A stretch of 64,000 nt of DNA from an uncultured Tessaracoccus sp. (GTDB taxonomy: Bacteria; Actinomycetota; Actinomycetes; Propionibacteriales; Propionibacteriaceae). Location of the stretch: assembly GCF_943914565.1 (NCBI RefSeq), contig NZ_CALUCN010000004.1, forward strand, positions 62,001 through 126,000. The letters are read 5' to 3'. The notes under the pieces are model-generated. The model was given only the letters and a program-made list of their open reading frames with translations, made no database searches and had not been told where the DNA came from. Positions 56,525 to 64,000 of the stretch are shown piece by piece (within the stretch, counting starts at the first letter, position 1; each line of letters starts with the position of its first letter). The position numbers were made by a program, and so were the translations under genes.

Positions 56525-57514
56525 TCAGAACAGCCCCTCGACCACCGGCGGCGGCGCGTACTGCGGGTCGACGCCGTCGAAGAGCTTCGAGACGGACTTG
56601 CCGCGGTGGATGCGGTCGATCGCGCCGGCGAACAGGTCCGCCACCGACAGCGGCACGAGCTTGTCGAGGCCCGTCGGGGCGGGCACGGTGTTCGTCGCCA
56701 CCACCTCGGAGATCCCCTCGTACTCCTGCAGCCGCGCAACCGCGTTGCCCGTGAAGAGTCCGTGCGTGCAGGCCACCGACGCGCTCACCGCGCCCTCGTC
56801 GGCGAGCCGGTCGACGATCTCGATCACCGAGCCGCCCGTCGCGATCTCGTCGTCGAGGACGATCGCGTGCTTGCCGGAGACGTCGCCGACGATCGCGTCC
56901 ACCACGACCTTGTCGTCGCCGAGGCGCATCTTCGAGCCGGCCGCGACGGGCAGGTCGAGCAGGCGCGCGAGCTGCGTGGCCTGCTTGGCGTTGCCGAGGT
57001 CGGGAGAGACGACGATGTGGTTGGTGAGGTCGCGGCCGCGGTAGTGGTCGGCGATGATGCCGAGCGCGGTGAGGTGGTCGACGGGGCAGGAGAAGAAGCC
57101 GTGCACCTGCGGCGCGTGCAGCGCCATGGTGAGCACCCGGTCCACCCCGGCGGTGACGAGGAGGTCCGCGACGAGCCGCCCGCCCAGCGAGATGCGGGAG
57201 GCGTCCTTCTTGTCCGAGCGCGCGTAGGCGTAGTGCGGGATGACCGCGGTGATCTGCGCCGCCGACGCGCCGCGCGCGGCGTTGATCATCAGCAGCAGCT
57301 CCATGAGGTGCTCCTGCGTGGGCGGCACGAGCGGCTGGATGAGGTAGACGTCGCGCTGCCGGCAGTTGGCCAGCAGCTGCGCCTGGAGGCAGTCGTTGGA
57401 GAAGCGCGAGATCTTCACCTTGCTGCGCGTCACGCCGAGATTGTCACAGATCTCGTCGGCCAGCGCATGATGCGCCGAGCCCGAGAACACCACCACTTCC
57501 TTGCCCGCAGCCAT
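56525..57514 (-). CDS. prs: Ribose-phosphate pyrophosphokinase (divergent PRPP synthetase)
   Basis: 329 aa. Family motifs are present in altered form: FSNDCLQAQ, RDVYLIQPLVPPTQEHLMELLLMINAARGA, IPHYAYARSDKKDASRISLGGRLVADLL (usual PRE-x-I replaced), SPDLGNAKQA and the PRPP loop AIVLDDEIATGGSV (usual VDDMIDTGGT). Makes PRPP for nucleotide and amino acid synthesis. The differences suggest a paralogue, and the housekeeping prs may lie elsewhere. Leaderless: TAGGGT lies 6 nt before ATG 57514. Confidence 0.8.
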   Translation of the reverse strand: MAAGKEVVVFSGSAHHALADEICDNLGVTRSKVKISRFSNDCLQAQLLANCRQRDVYLIQPLVPPTQEHLMELLLMINAARGASAAQITAVIPHYAYARSDKKDASRISLGGRLVADLLVTAGVDRVLTMALHAPQVHGFFSCPVDHLTALGIIADHYRGRDLTNHIVVSPDLGNAKQATQLARLLDLPVAAGSKMRLGDDKVVVDAIVGDVSGKHAIVLDDEIATGGSVIEIVDRLADEGAVSASVACTHGLFTGNAVARLQEYEGISEVVATNTVPAPTGLDKLVPLSVADLFAGAIDRIHRGKSVSKLFDGVDPQYAPPPVVEGLF

Positions 57515-57518
57515 GCCT

Positions 57519-59183
57519 TCACCCTAGCGCCCGGGCATCCGGCGTGCCGACGGGGTCGCGCCCCAGCGCCTCCCGCACGGCCCGGTCGAGCGCGGCGCGC
57601 CGACGCAGCCACTCGTCGGCGGGCACCCATCCGGCGTCGTAGTCGAGGTCGCCGTCGGGGTCGATGATCGCGAGCACCGCGTCGCGGCCGAGCACGCGTT
57701 CGGCGCCGCGGGCGGCGGCGAGGTCGTCGAACGCGTCGCGCACGAGCCGGTGCCTGAGCGACGGCCACACCTCCCCGTCGGGCCCGGGGTAGACGATGAA
57801 CGGGTCGCCGCTCGGGAACGCCCCACCCGCCGTCGTGTCCCGGAACGGGTCGACCGGTCCGAGCGAGAGTTGCCGGGCGTAGAAGTTGAAGCCCCAGTGG
57901 AGGAAGCCCGTCGCGCCCGCCTTGTGGAGCTGCCAGCCGAGCGCGCGGGTGCGCATCGCGGTCTGCGCGATGAACCGGTTGGCGACGCCGCGCGGCTGCG
58001 CGACGCAGTGGTAGACCCAGCGGGGTTCGATGCCTGCCTCGCGGAAGCCCGGCACGGCGTCGGTGGCGACGACGGGTTCGGCAACCAGCTCCACGAACTC
58101 CGGGTGCGACAGCGCGTCCGCGACGCGCACCCCCTCCAGCAGCGGCGCGACGACGGCCTGCGCCCGTCGGTAGGTTTCGAGGTGCTCGGCGTCGGGCTCG
58201 TCGGAGACGTGGAACACGGTGTGCGCGAGCCCGACGTGCTCGTCGAAGTAGCGCCGCAGGAACGGCACGAGGGCCTCGAGGAATGCACGGTAGGCCGGGT
58301 CGGTTGCCGGGGTGTCCCACCCGAAGCGGTCCTCGTCGCGGCCATCCGCCCGCACGGTGAACCGCGGCGTGGCCCGCGCGCCCCACTGCGTGAACAGGTG
58401 CGGCAGCTCCACCTCCGTGATCCCGACGGTGGCCAGGGTCTCCATCCAGCGGTCGAGCCGGTCGGTGCGGAACGCGTAGCCGTCGCCGTCGGCGACGATC
58501 TCGAGGAGCTGCACGTCGCGTCGGTGGGTGCCGACGGCGGTGTCCACCGGCGGCGTCCACACCGGCGTCATGACCATGGTGACGCCCATGTCGCGCGCCG
58601 CCCGGAGCTGGTGTTCGACGATGCGCCAGTGCTCGTCGCTCCACGGCTCGACGTCGTAGTGGTTGGCGAGGCAGTCGGCGTGGAACCACTGCGTGCACTC
58701 CACGCCGTGTGCGGGCAGCGGCTCGGGCACCGTCGCGACGGGGAGCGTCGCCTGGAGCAGGACGTCGTCGCCGGTGGTGACGCGCACGTCGACGTGGCTC
58801 GCGGGCAGCGTGACGTCCGCCCACACCGCGTGCCAGCCGATGTGCGTGGGCCGCACGTCGACGCTCGTCCCGCCGGCGGGCCGCAGCACGTCGGGCAGCA
58901 TGCCCGGCTGGCCGAGCAGATACCCGTCGTCGTGGTCCTCGAAGCACGGCACCTGCACGGGCACGAGGTCCACCACCGACAGCGCGACGGGGGCGTCGGC
59001 GTCGACGGTGATCCGCAGCTCGTGCGGCGCGGCCTCCCGCCACGTGTCGACGGGGCACCAGGCCACCTAGAACGACACGGTCTCGCCCGCCCAGCCGCTG
59101 AGCGACGTGGGTGGCGGCGTCGGCGACCACCGGGGCAGCACCTTGGTGAGCGCGTCGACGAGCACCACACGGGGCAGTGACAT
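57519..59183 (-). pseudogene. DUF4091 domain protein interrupted by an amber codon
   Basis: One frame from ATG 59183 to 57519, about 554 residues, interrupted only by TAG at 59067-59069 (codon 39: GETVSF-stop-VAWCPVD). In related proteins this strand reads SFQVA, so CAG to TAG is the simplest lesion. The remaining protein has the DUF4091 barrel with WFHADCLANHYDVEPWSDEHW, HVSDEPDAEHLETY (possible acidic catalytic pair) and GFLHWGFNFYARQ, as in glycoside-hydrolase-like proteins. Translation could restart just downstream at GTG 59066, losing the N-terminal sandwich strand. Confidence 0.8.
57521..57526 (-). promoter_or_regulatory. -10 box TAGGGT of leaderless prs
   Basis: Minus-strand TAGGGT, then six bases, then ATG 57514; it lies at the 3' end of the upstream DUF4091 gene. 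Confidence 0.55.
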
Positions 59184-59228
59184 GGGGATCCGCCTTTCAG
59201 TCCGGACGCCGGCAGCACGCCGGACACG

Positions 59229-59263
59229 CATCCTATCGATCCCCGACGAGCCTCGATAGGATG
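59229..59263. promoter_or_regulatory. Symmetric divergent promoter between the DUF4091 gene and glyQS
   Basis: CATCCTATCGA and its exact reverse complement TCGATAGGATG (11-bp arms, 13-nt spacer). Each arm contains TAGGAT pointing outward. The right-hand TAGGAT (59257-59262) lies six bases before the glyQS GTG, a leaderless arrangement. Confidence 0.7.
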
Positions 59264-59268
59264 CTGGG

Positions 59269-62200
59269 GTGCTGACGATGCAAGACGCCCTCCGCAAGCT
59301 CTCCGACTACTGGACCTCGAAGGGCTGCCTCACGTGGCAGCCGTTCAACACCGAGGTCGGGGCCGGGACGATGAACCAGGCGACCGTGCTCCGCGTGCTC
59401 GGGCCCGAGCCGTGGGACGTCGCGTACGTGGAGCCGTCGGTGCGCCCCGACGACTCCCGCTACGGCGAGAACCCGAATCGTCTGCAGACGCACACCCAGT
59501 TCCAGGTGATCCTCAAGCCCGAGCCGGGCGACCCGCAGGAGCTCTACCTGGGCTCGCTCGAGGCGATCGGCATCGACCTCGACGCCCACGACGTGCGCTT
59601 CGTCGAGGACAACTGGCAGCAGCCCGCGATCGGCGCCTGGGGGCTCGGCTGGGAGGTCTGGCTCGACGGGATGGAGATCACGCAGTTCACCTACTTCCAG
59701 CAGGTGGGCGGGCAGAACCTCGACCCGATCCCCGTCGAGCTCACCTACGGCATGGAGCGCATCCTCATGGCGCTGCAGGGCAAGACGCACTTCAAGGACA
59801 TCGTCTACGCCGTCGCCGCCGACGGCCGCGAGGTGACCTACGGCGAGGCGTTCGGCCAGCAGGAGTACGAGATGAGCCGCTACTACCTCGACGACGCGGA
59901 CGTCGAGGCGAACCGCGCGCTCTACGGCGCCTACGTCGCCGAGGCCACGCGCATGGTCGAGGCCCGGCTGCCGGTGCCCGCGCACGTCTACATCCTGAAG
60001 TCCTCCCACGCCTTCAACGTCCTGGACGCCCGCGGCGCGATCTCCACCACCGAGCGCGCCAAGGCGTTCGCGACGATGCGTCGCCTCATGCGCGACACCG
60101 CGGCCCTGTGGGTCGAGCGACGCGAGGAACTGGGCTTCCCGCTGGTGCGGGAACCGAAGCCGGTCGAGGCACCGGACGTCGTCGAGGGCGAGCTCGCGGA
60201 CACGCCGCAGACGCTGGCCTTCGAGATCGGGCTCGAGGAGCTGCCGCCCCACGTCGTGGAGCCGACGGTGGCCCACGTCCGCGCGCAGCTCACCGAGCGG
60301 CTGGCCGCCACACGCCTCGACCACGGCGCGATCACCGTCGAGGGCACCCCGAGGCGGATCGTCGCGACCGTGGCCGACGTCGCGCCTGCCGAGCCGGACG
60401 CGACGCAGCTGCGCAAGGGTCCGAAGTGGAAGGCGGCGTTCGACGCCGACGGCAACCCGACGAAGGCGCTGCTGGGCTTCGCGCGCGGCCAGGGTGTGGC
60501 CGTCGAGGACGTCGTCAAGGCCGAGATCGGCGGCAACGACCATGCCGCCGTCGAGACCGAGGTGACGGGCCGCGACGTGCGCGAGGTGGCCAGCGGTATC
60601 CTCACCGACGTCGTCGCCGGGCTGCGCGCCGAGAAGAACATGCGCTGGTGCGACGCCGAGCTGTCGTTCTCGCGCGCGATCCGCTGGCTCGTCGCACTGT
60701 GGGGCACGGCCGTCGTCCCGACGACGGTCTCCGGCCTCACCGCCGGCCGCACCACGTACCTGCAGCGCACCACCGCCGGCACCGAGCAGTCGCGCACCCG
60801 CGCGGACGGGGCCCCCGTCGGGCACCACGAGCTCGCAAGCGCCGACGACCTGCTCCCCCTCCTGCGACGTGGCTGCATCGCGCTCGCCACCGACGAGCGG
60901 CGGCGAGCGGTGGTCGAGCAGGCGCGCGCGCTCGCCGAGTCGGTCGGCGGCACCATCGACCTCGAGGCGAACGCCGGCCTCGTCGACGAGATCACGAACC
61001 TCGTCGAGGAACCGGTGGGCGTGCTGGGCACGTTCGACGCGCGCTACCTCGAGCTGCCCGAGCGGATCCTCACCTCCGTCATGGCGACGCACCAGCGCTA
61101 CCTCCCGATCCGCGACGCGAAGGGCCAGCTCATGCCGTACTTCGTGACGATGGCCAACGGCGCCTGCGACGAGGCCCTCGTCGCGGCCGGCAACGAGTCG
61201 GTGCTGCGCGCCCGCTACGAGGACGCGCTGTTCTTCTGGAACCAGGACCTGTCCGAGGAGCGCGTCGACGCGTTCGTGCCCGGCCTGGAGAAGCTGACGT
61301 TCGAGGACCGGCTGGGCTCCGTCGGGCAGCGGGCGCGGCGGATCGCCGACGTGGCCGCGCGGCTCGCCGACGTGGTGGGCCTCGAGGACCGCGAGACCCT
61401 GCGCCGCGCCGGCGAGCTGGCGAAGTTCGACCTGGCCACGAATCTCGTCGTGGAGATGAGCTCGCTCGCGGGCTTCGTCGCACGCGAGTACGCCCTTCGC
61501 AAGGGCGAGACCGAGGCGGTCGCGACGGCGCTGTACGAGATGGAACAGCCGCACACCTCTGCCGACGACGTGCCCGCCACCCTGCCCGGCGCGCTGCTCG
61601 CGCTGGGCGACCGCTTCGACCTGCTCGCCGCGATGTTCGCGCTCGGAGCGAAGCCGACCGGCTCGTCGGACCCCTACGGTCTGCGCCGCGCGGCGCTCGG
61701 CGTCGTGCGGATCCTGCGCGAGGTGCCCGGCGTCGCCGCGATCACCGTGCGGGAGGGGCTCGAGGCCGCGGTCGCCCGACTCGCGGAGCAGGGCGTCGAG
61801 GTGCAGCCCGACGCGGTGGACCAAGCGGTGGAGTTCACGCTCGCCAGGTTCGCGCAGCTGCTGCGCGACGAGGGCCGGCCCGCGGACATCGTCACAGCGA
61901 TCCTGCCCGCGGCCGGCACGCCCGGGCGCGCCGCACGTCGGCTCCGGGAGCTCGACGAGGCCGGCGACTCGGTGCGGGACCTCGTGGCCTCGCTGGTGCG
62001 CATCCGCCGCATCCTGCCCGACGACGTCACGCCCGGCTACGACGCGGCCCTGCTCACCGAGCCCGCGGAGGTCGAGCTCCGGGAGGCCCTCGAGGCGGTT
62101 CCGGAGGGCCTCGCCGACCGCCCGGTGACGGAGGTCGTGGCGCGGACGGAGGCCCTCGTCGGTGCGGCGCAGCGGTTCTTCGACGACATCCTCGTCAACG

Positions 62201-62307
62201 CCGAAGAGCCTGCCCTGCGCGCCGCGCGGCAGGGGCTGCTGGCCTCCGTGCTGGCCGCGGCCCCGTCGGACATCGACTGGGGCGCGCTCGACGTCGCGCT
62301 CGGGTAG
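59269..62307 (+). CDS. glyQS: Glycyl-tRNA synthetase, alpha and beta subunits fused
   Basis: 1012 aa. Residues 1 to about 300 are the class II alpha subunit (LTWQPFNTEVGAGTMNQATVLRVL, PDDSRYGENPNRLQTHTQFQVILKP, ELTYGMERILMALQ); from about 320 on is the beta subunit (FEIGLEELPPHVV, MRWCDAELSFSRAIRWLVALWG, tRNA-binding C-terminal helices). Charges tRNA-Gly. In E. coli these are two genes; most actinobacteria instead use the unrelated alpha2 enzyme. GTG 59269 is placed by the TAGGAT box six bases upstream. Confidence 0.95.
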   Translation: MLTMQDALRKLSDYWTSKGCLTWQPFNTEVGAGTMNQATVLRVLGPEPWDVAYVEPSVRPDDSRYGENPNRLQTHTQFQVILKPEPGDPQELYLGSLEAIGIDLDAHDVRFVEDNWQQPAIGAWGLGWEVWLDGMEITQFTYFQQVGGQNLDPIPVELTYGMERILMALQGKTHFKDIVYAVAADGREVTYGEAFGQQEYEMSRYYLDDADVEANRALYGAYVAEATRMVEARLPVPAHVYILKSSHAFNVLDARGAISTTERAKAFATMRRLMRDTAALWVERREELGFPLVREPKPVEAPDVVEGELADTPQTLAFEIGLEELPPHVVEPTVAHVRAQLTERLAATRLDHGAITVEGTPRRIVATVADVAPAEPDATQLRKGPKWKAAFDADGNPTKALLGFARGQGVAVEDVVKAEIGGNDHAAVETEVTGRDVREVASGILTDVVAGLRAEKNMRWCDAELSFSRAIRWLVALWGTAVVPTTVSGLTAGRTTYLQRTTAGTEQSRTRADGAPVGHHELASADDLLPLLRRGCIALATDERRRAVVEQARALAESVGGTIDLEANAGLVDEITNLVEEPVGVLGTFDARYLELPERILTSVMATHQRYLPIRDAKGQLMPYFVTMANGACDEALVAAGNESVLRARYEDALFFWNQDLSEERVDAFVPGLEKLTFEDRLGSVGQRARRIADVAARLADVVGLEDRETLRRAGELAKFDLATNLVVEMSSLAGFVAREYALRKGETEAVATALYEMEQPHTSADDVPATLPGALLALGDRFDLLAAMFALGAKPTGSSDPYGLRRAALGVVRILREVPGVAAITVREGLEAAVARLAEQGVEVQPDAVDQAVEFTLARFAQLLRDEGRPADIVTAILPAAGTPGRAARRLRELDEAGDSVRDLVASLVRIRRILPDDVTPGYDAALLTEPAEVELREALEAVPEGLADRPVTEVVARTEALVGAAQRFFDDILVNAEEPALRAARQGLLASVLAAAPSDIDWGALDVALG

Positions 62308-62355
62308 GAGCCGCGTCGGCGGGTGGTGGCCCTCTCGTGGGGGATACTGCCTCAC

Positions 62356-63312
62356 GTGACCCACGGATCCTTCGACGACGAGCACGACCGGTTGGCGCCC
62401 ATCGACGGCGAGTCCTTCGCCGACCGCCTCAGTAGGTTCATGCCCACCGACGGCTCGATCATCAAGGACGCATCGGACGAGTACAAGCAGCTCCGCGTCG
62501 CTCTCGACGGACTCCGAGAAAGGCTCGAGGCCGCCATCGCGCTCGACGAGCAGAAGCAGACGAGCATCTTCCAGGAGCTGGGGCAGTTCTTCAAACGCGG
62601 GCTCGAGTACCCGGCCGACCGGCAACGCTTCCAGGCCGACATCGACCAGCTCAAGGCCCAGGCCAAGGCCGACATGCAAGCACTCGAAGACCTGCTCAAA
62701 CCAGCCTTCGACAACCTCGACGTGCCAGATGAGCTGGCCGACGACAGAGCAAAGTGGGGAACCGTGTCGACCGCGCTCCGAGAAGTAGCTCGTGACCTTC
62801 CAGGGCTGGCTCAGGTGGATGGCTGGTCAGGGCCCGCTGCGCGCGAGTACAGCACCATGACCGGAGTGCAGGCGCAGGCAGCGCTCGAGTTCGCACAGAT
62901 GGCCAGGACGATGGAGTCCACGCTCACAAGCGCACAGATGGTCAACGAGGCGGTGCTGGGCACGATCTACGCATATGTCGAAGGAGCGCGAGTGACTGCG
63001 TCGGTCTTCCCGGCAAGCAGTGACGACAGGTTCTTCGTCAACACCGCCCACGTCGACACCACGATCCGCCAGTGCATCGCCAACGTGAAGGAGGCGCTGA
63101 CCATGGCAGACGCGGAAGTCGCCGCCTCCGCGAAGCAGATCCGCGACATCGCCGCCGCACCGGTCATCCTGCAGTCGCGCTGGCCGTCCGGCACCGACCT
63201 GGCAGGCATCGAAGCGGCCAGATTCAGCTACGACCCCGAGGAGCCCACCCTCACCCCTGACGAGCCATCGAAGCCCGTGAGCGACACCGAGAGCGTCTCG
63301 CGGGAAGGCTGA
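62356..63312 (+). CDS. Coiled-coil protein with a WXG-like motif
   Basis: 318 aa, helical, no signal peptide. N-terminal coiled coil (residues ~35-125), then DGWSGPAAREYSTMTGVQAQAALEFAQMARTMESTL, which resembles a WXG100 segment (W-S-G with a downstream helical pair), and a C-terminal helical domain with an acidic Pro-rich tail. Suggests a type VII secretion substrate, tentatively. GTG 62356 is chosen because a GATACT box ends 7 nt before it; the frame also stays open upstream. Confidence 0.6.
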   Translation: MTHGSFDDEHDRLAPIDGESFADRLSRFMPTDGSIIKDASDEYKQLRVALDGLRERLEAAIALDEQKQTSIFQELGQFFKRGLEYPADRQRFQADIDQLKAQAKADMQALEDLLKPAFDNLDVPDELADDRAKWGTVSTALREVARDLPGLAQVDGWSGPAAREYSTMTGVQAQAALEFAQMARTMESTLTSAQMVNEAVLGTIYAYVEGARVTASVFPASSDDRFFVNTAHVDTTIRQCIANVKEALTMADAEVAASAKQIRDIAAAPVILQSRWPSGTDLAGIEAARFSYDPEEPTLTPDEPSKPVSDTESVSREG

Positions 63313-63322
63313 GGACGAGCAA

Positions 63323-64000
63323 GTGACAGGCGCAAGGGGACCCAGGACCGCGTGGTACGTCGTGTGCGGCGTGCTCTTCATCGTGCTGTTGGTGCTGCTC
63401 GGCATCGCCTTCTGGCCACGGCCCGCCACCACCGCGGCACCCACACCTCAACCATCCACCACGCCCACGCCGGTGCAAACCGCCACACCGACGCCCACAC
63501 AGGCCCCCACACCCACACCAAGCCCCACGCCAAGCCCGGCCCCGAGCCCGACGCCAGCGCAGCCGGCAACCACCCCACCCGTCCCCGACAACCTCCCCGC
63601 ACCCATCCTCGACCACTGGGACCGAAACTCAAGCGTCTGGGAAGGCAACCCACCCCCCGTCGTGTTCAAAGCACTCTTCAAACACGGCGACCCCGGCTAC
63701 CTCCCCACCATCGGCAACTACAAGATCGCCGCATCAGAATCAATCACGGACCAAGCAGGAATCACCGCAACCTACGTCGGGAAGAACCACGGCGACAGAT
63801 GGGCCCTGAATGTGGACACATCCCCACTGACGTACGGCGACAGGGTAAACCGGTTCGCGGATCTCCAAGCGAGGGACTTCGCCATGTGCGGGCAGTTCAG
63901 CGAGGGGCGGCCCGCCTGCATGGCCGCCGCAGAAAACGTCTTCATTCGAGTCCGCTACCAAGGCGAACCCGGCACCAAAACCTACGACGACGCCCTCAGC
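63323..64000 (+). CDS. Membrane-anchored protein with Pro/Thr-rich stalk (runs off the window)
   Basis: 226 codons seen. N-terminal TM anchor (AWYVVCGVLFIVLLVLLGIAFW), a stalk of PTPTP/PSPTP repeats (residues ~35-85), then an external domain with two Cys (DFAMCGQFSEGRPACMAA). Starts with GTG 10 nt after the WXG-like gene, probably the same operon. Function unknown. Confidence 0.7.
   Translation, partial: MTGARGPRTAWYVVCGVLFIVLLVLLGIAFWPRPATTAAPTPQPSTTPTPVQTATPTPTQAPTPTPSPTPSPAPSPTPAQPATTPPVPDNLPAPILDHWDRNSSVWEGNPPPVVFKALFKHGDPGYLPTIGNYKIAASESITDQAGITATYVGKNHGDRWALNVDTSPLTYGDRVNRFADLQARDFAMCGQFSEGRPACMAAAENVFIRVRYQGEPGTKTYDDALS

Noticed and set aside
59233..62679. Long antisense frame opposite glyQS
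   Set aside because: Shadow of a conserved synthetase; composition is Arg/Leu/Gly/Val-rich without motifs.

Overview
The window is high-GC actinobacterial DNA. A CAMP-factor cohemolysin, a menaquinone-type sdhCAB operon, mycothiol biosynthesis (MshB), a fused alpha-beta glycyl-tRNA synthetase and many leaderless genes with a TANNNT box 6-7 nt before the start codon point to Propionibacteriaceae. That placement is inference; no rRNA or other species-level marker is present.

Layout. 1-3.2 kb: iron-regulated feoAB (feoB cut by the window edge) diverging from a FemX-type aminoacyltransferase and an alanine-racemase-like protein. 3.2-6.2 kb: two membrane proteins, an ABC ATPase broken by an in-frame TAA, and a small secreted protein. 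6.5-10.6 kb: a DUF222/HNH gene and a nested transposon (IS256 family inside an IS481 family element). 10.7-14.3 kb: a GT87-like membrane protein and a class A penicillin-binding protein with a frameshift in a G7 run. 14.4-26.4 kb: GlgX, MshB, CAMP factor, lipoproteins, an LLM flavin oxidoreductase/FMN reductase pair, a secreted amidase, a VWA lipoprotein and IlvE.

26.6-33.2 kb looks like an acquired island of lower GC. A DeoR regulator diverges from an operon of FGGY kinase, EutH-family transporter, GlpA-like dehydrogenase and a second flavoprotein. Two nearly identical 91-bp repeats in the same orientation, built round a 74-bp element with 14-bp inverted ends, bracket it. 33.5-39 kb: secreted zinc peptidase, sdhCAB and a zinc alcohol dehydrogenase. 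39.0-42.8 kb: a compact cassette resembling an orphan type VII effector module (YbaB-like protein, small helical protein, helical N-terminus joined to a HELQH metallopeptidase, lipoprotein propeller). It is bounded by a 25-bp direct repeat that duplicates the 3' end of the neighbouring esterase gene. 42.8-46.6 kb: esterase, MFS exporter and citrate synthase.

46.6-47.5 kb is non-coding and the oddest stretch. Twenty positions on a 20-bp lattice carry TTYGCC cores on the left and their reverse complement on the right, meeting at a perfect 14-bp hairpin. It is followed by a third 74-bp inverted-repeat element set between 87-bp direct repeats, and then by the promoter and probable antiterminator-binding RNA of a complete PTS operon: antiterminator, EIICB, EIIA, HPr and Enzyme I (47.6-52.5 kb).

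52.5-64 kb: HAD phosphatase, membrane protein, ABC exporter, PRPP synthetase, a DUF4091 protein interrupted by an amber codon, glyQS driven from a symmetric divergent promoter, and a WXG-like protein followed by a membrane-anchored protein that runs off the end. Three genes carry single-base lesions (TAA, TAG, G7 frameshift), which may be real decay or consensus errors.
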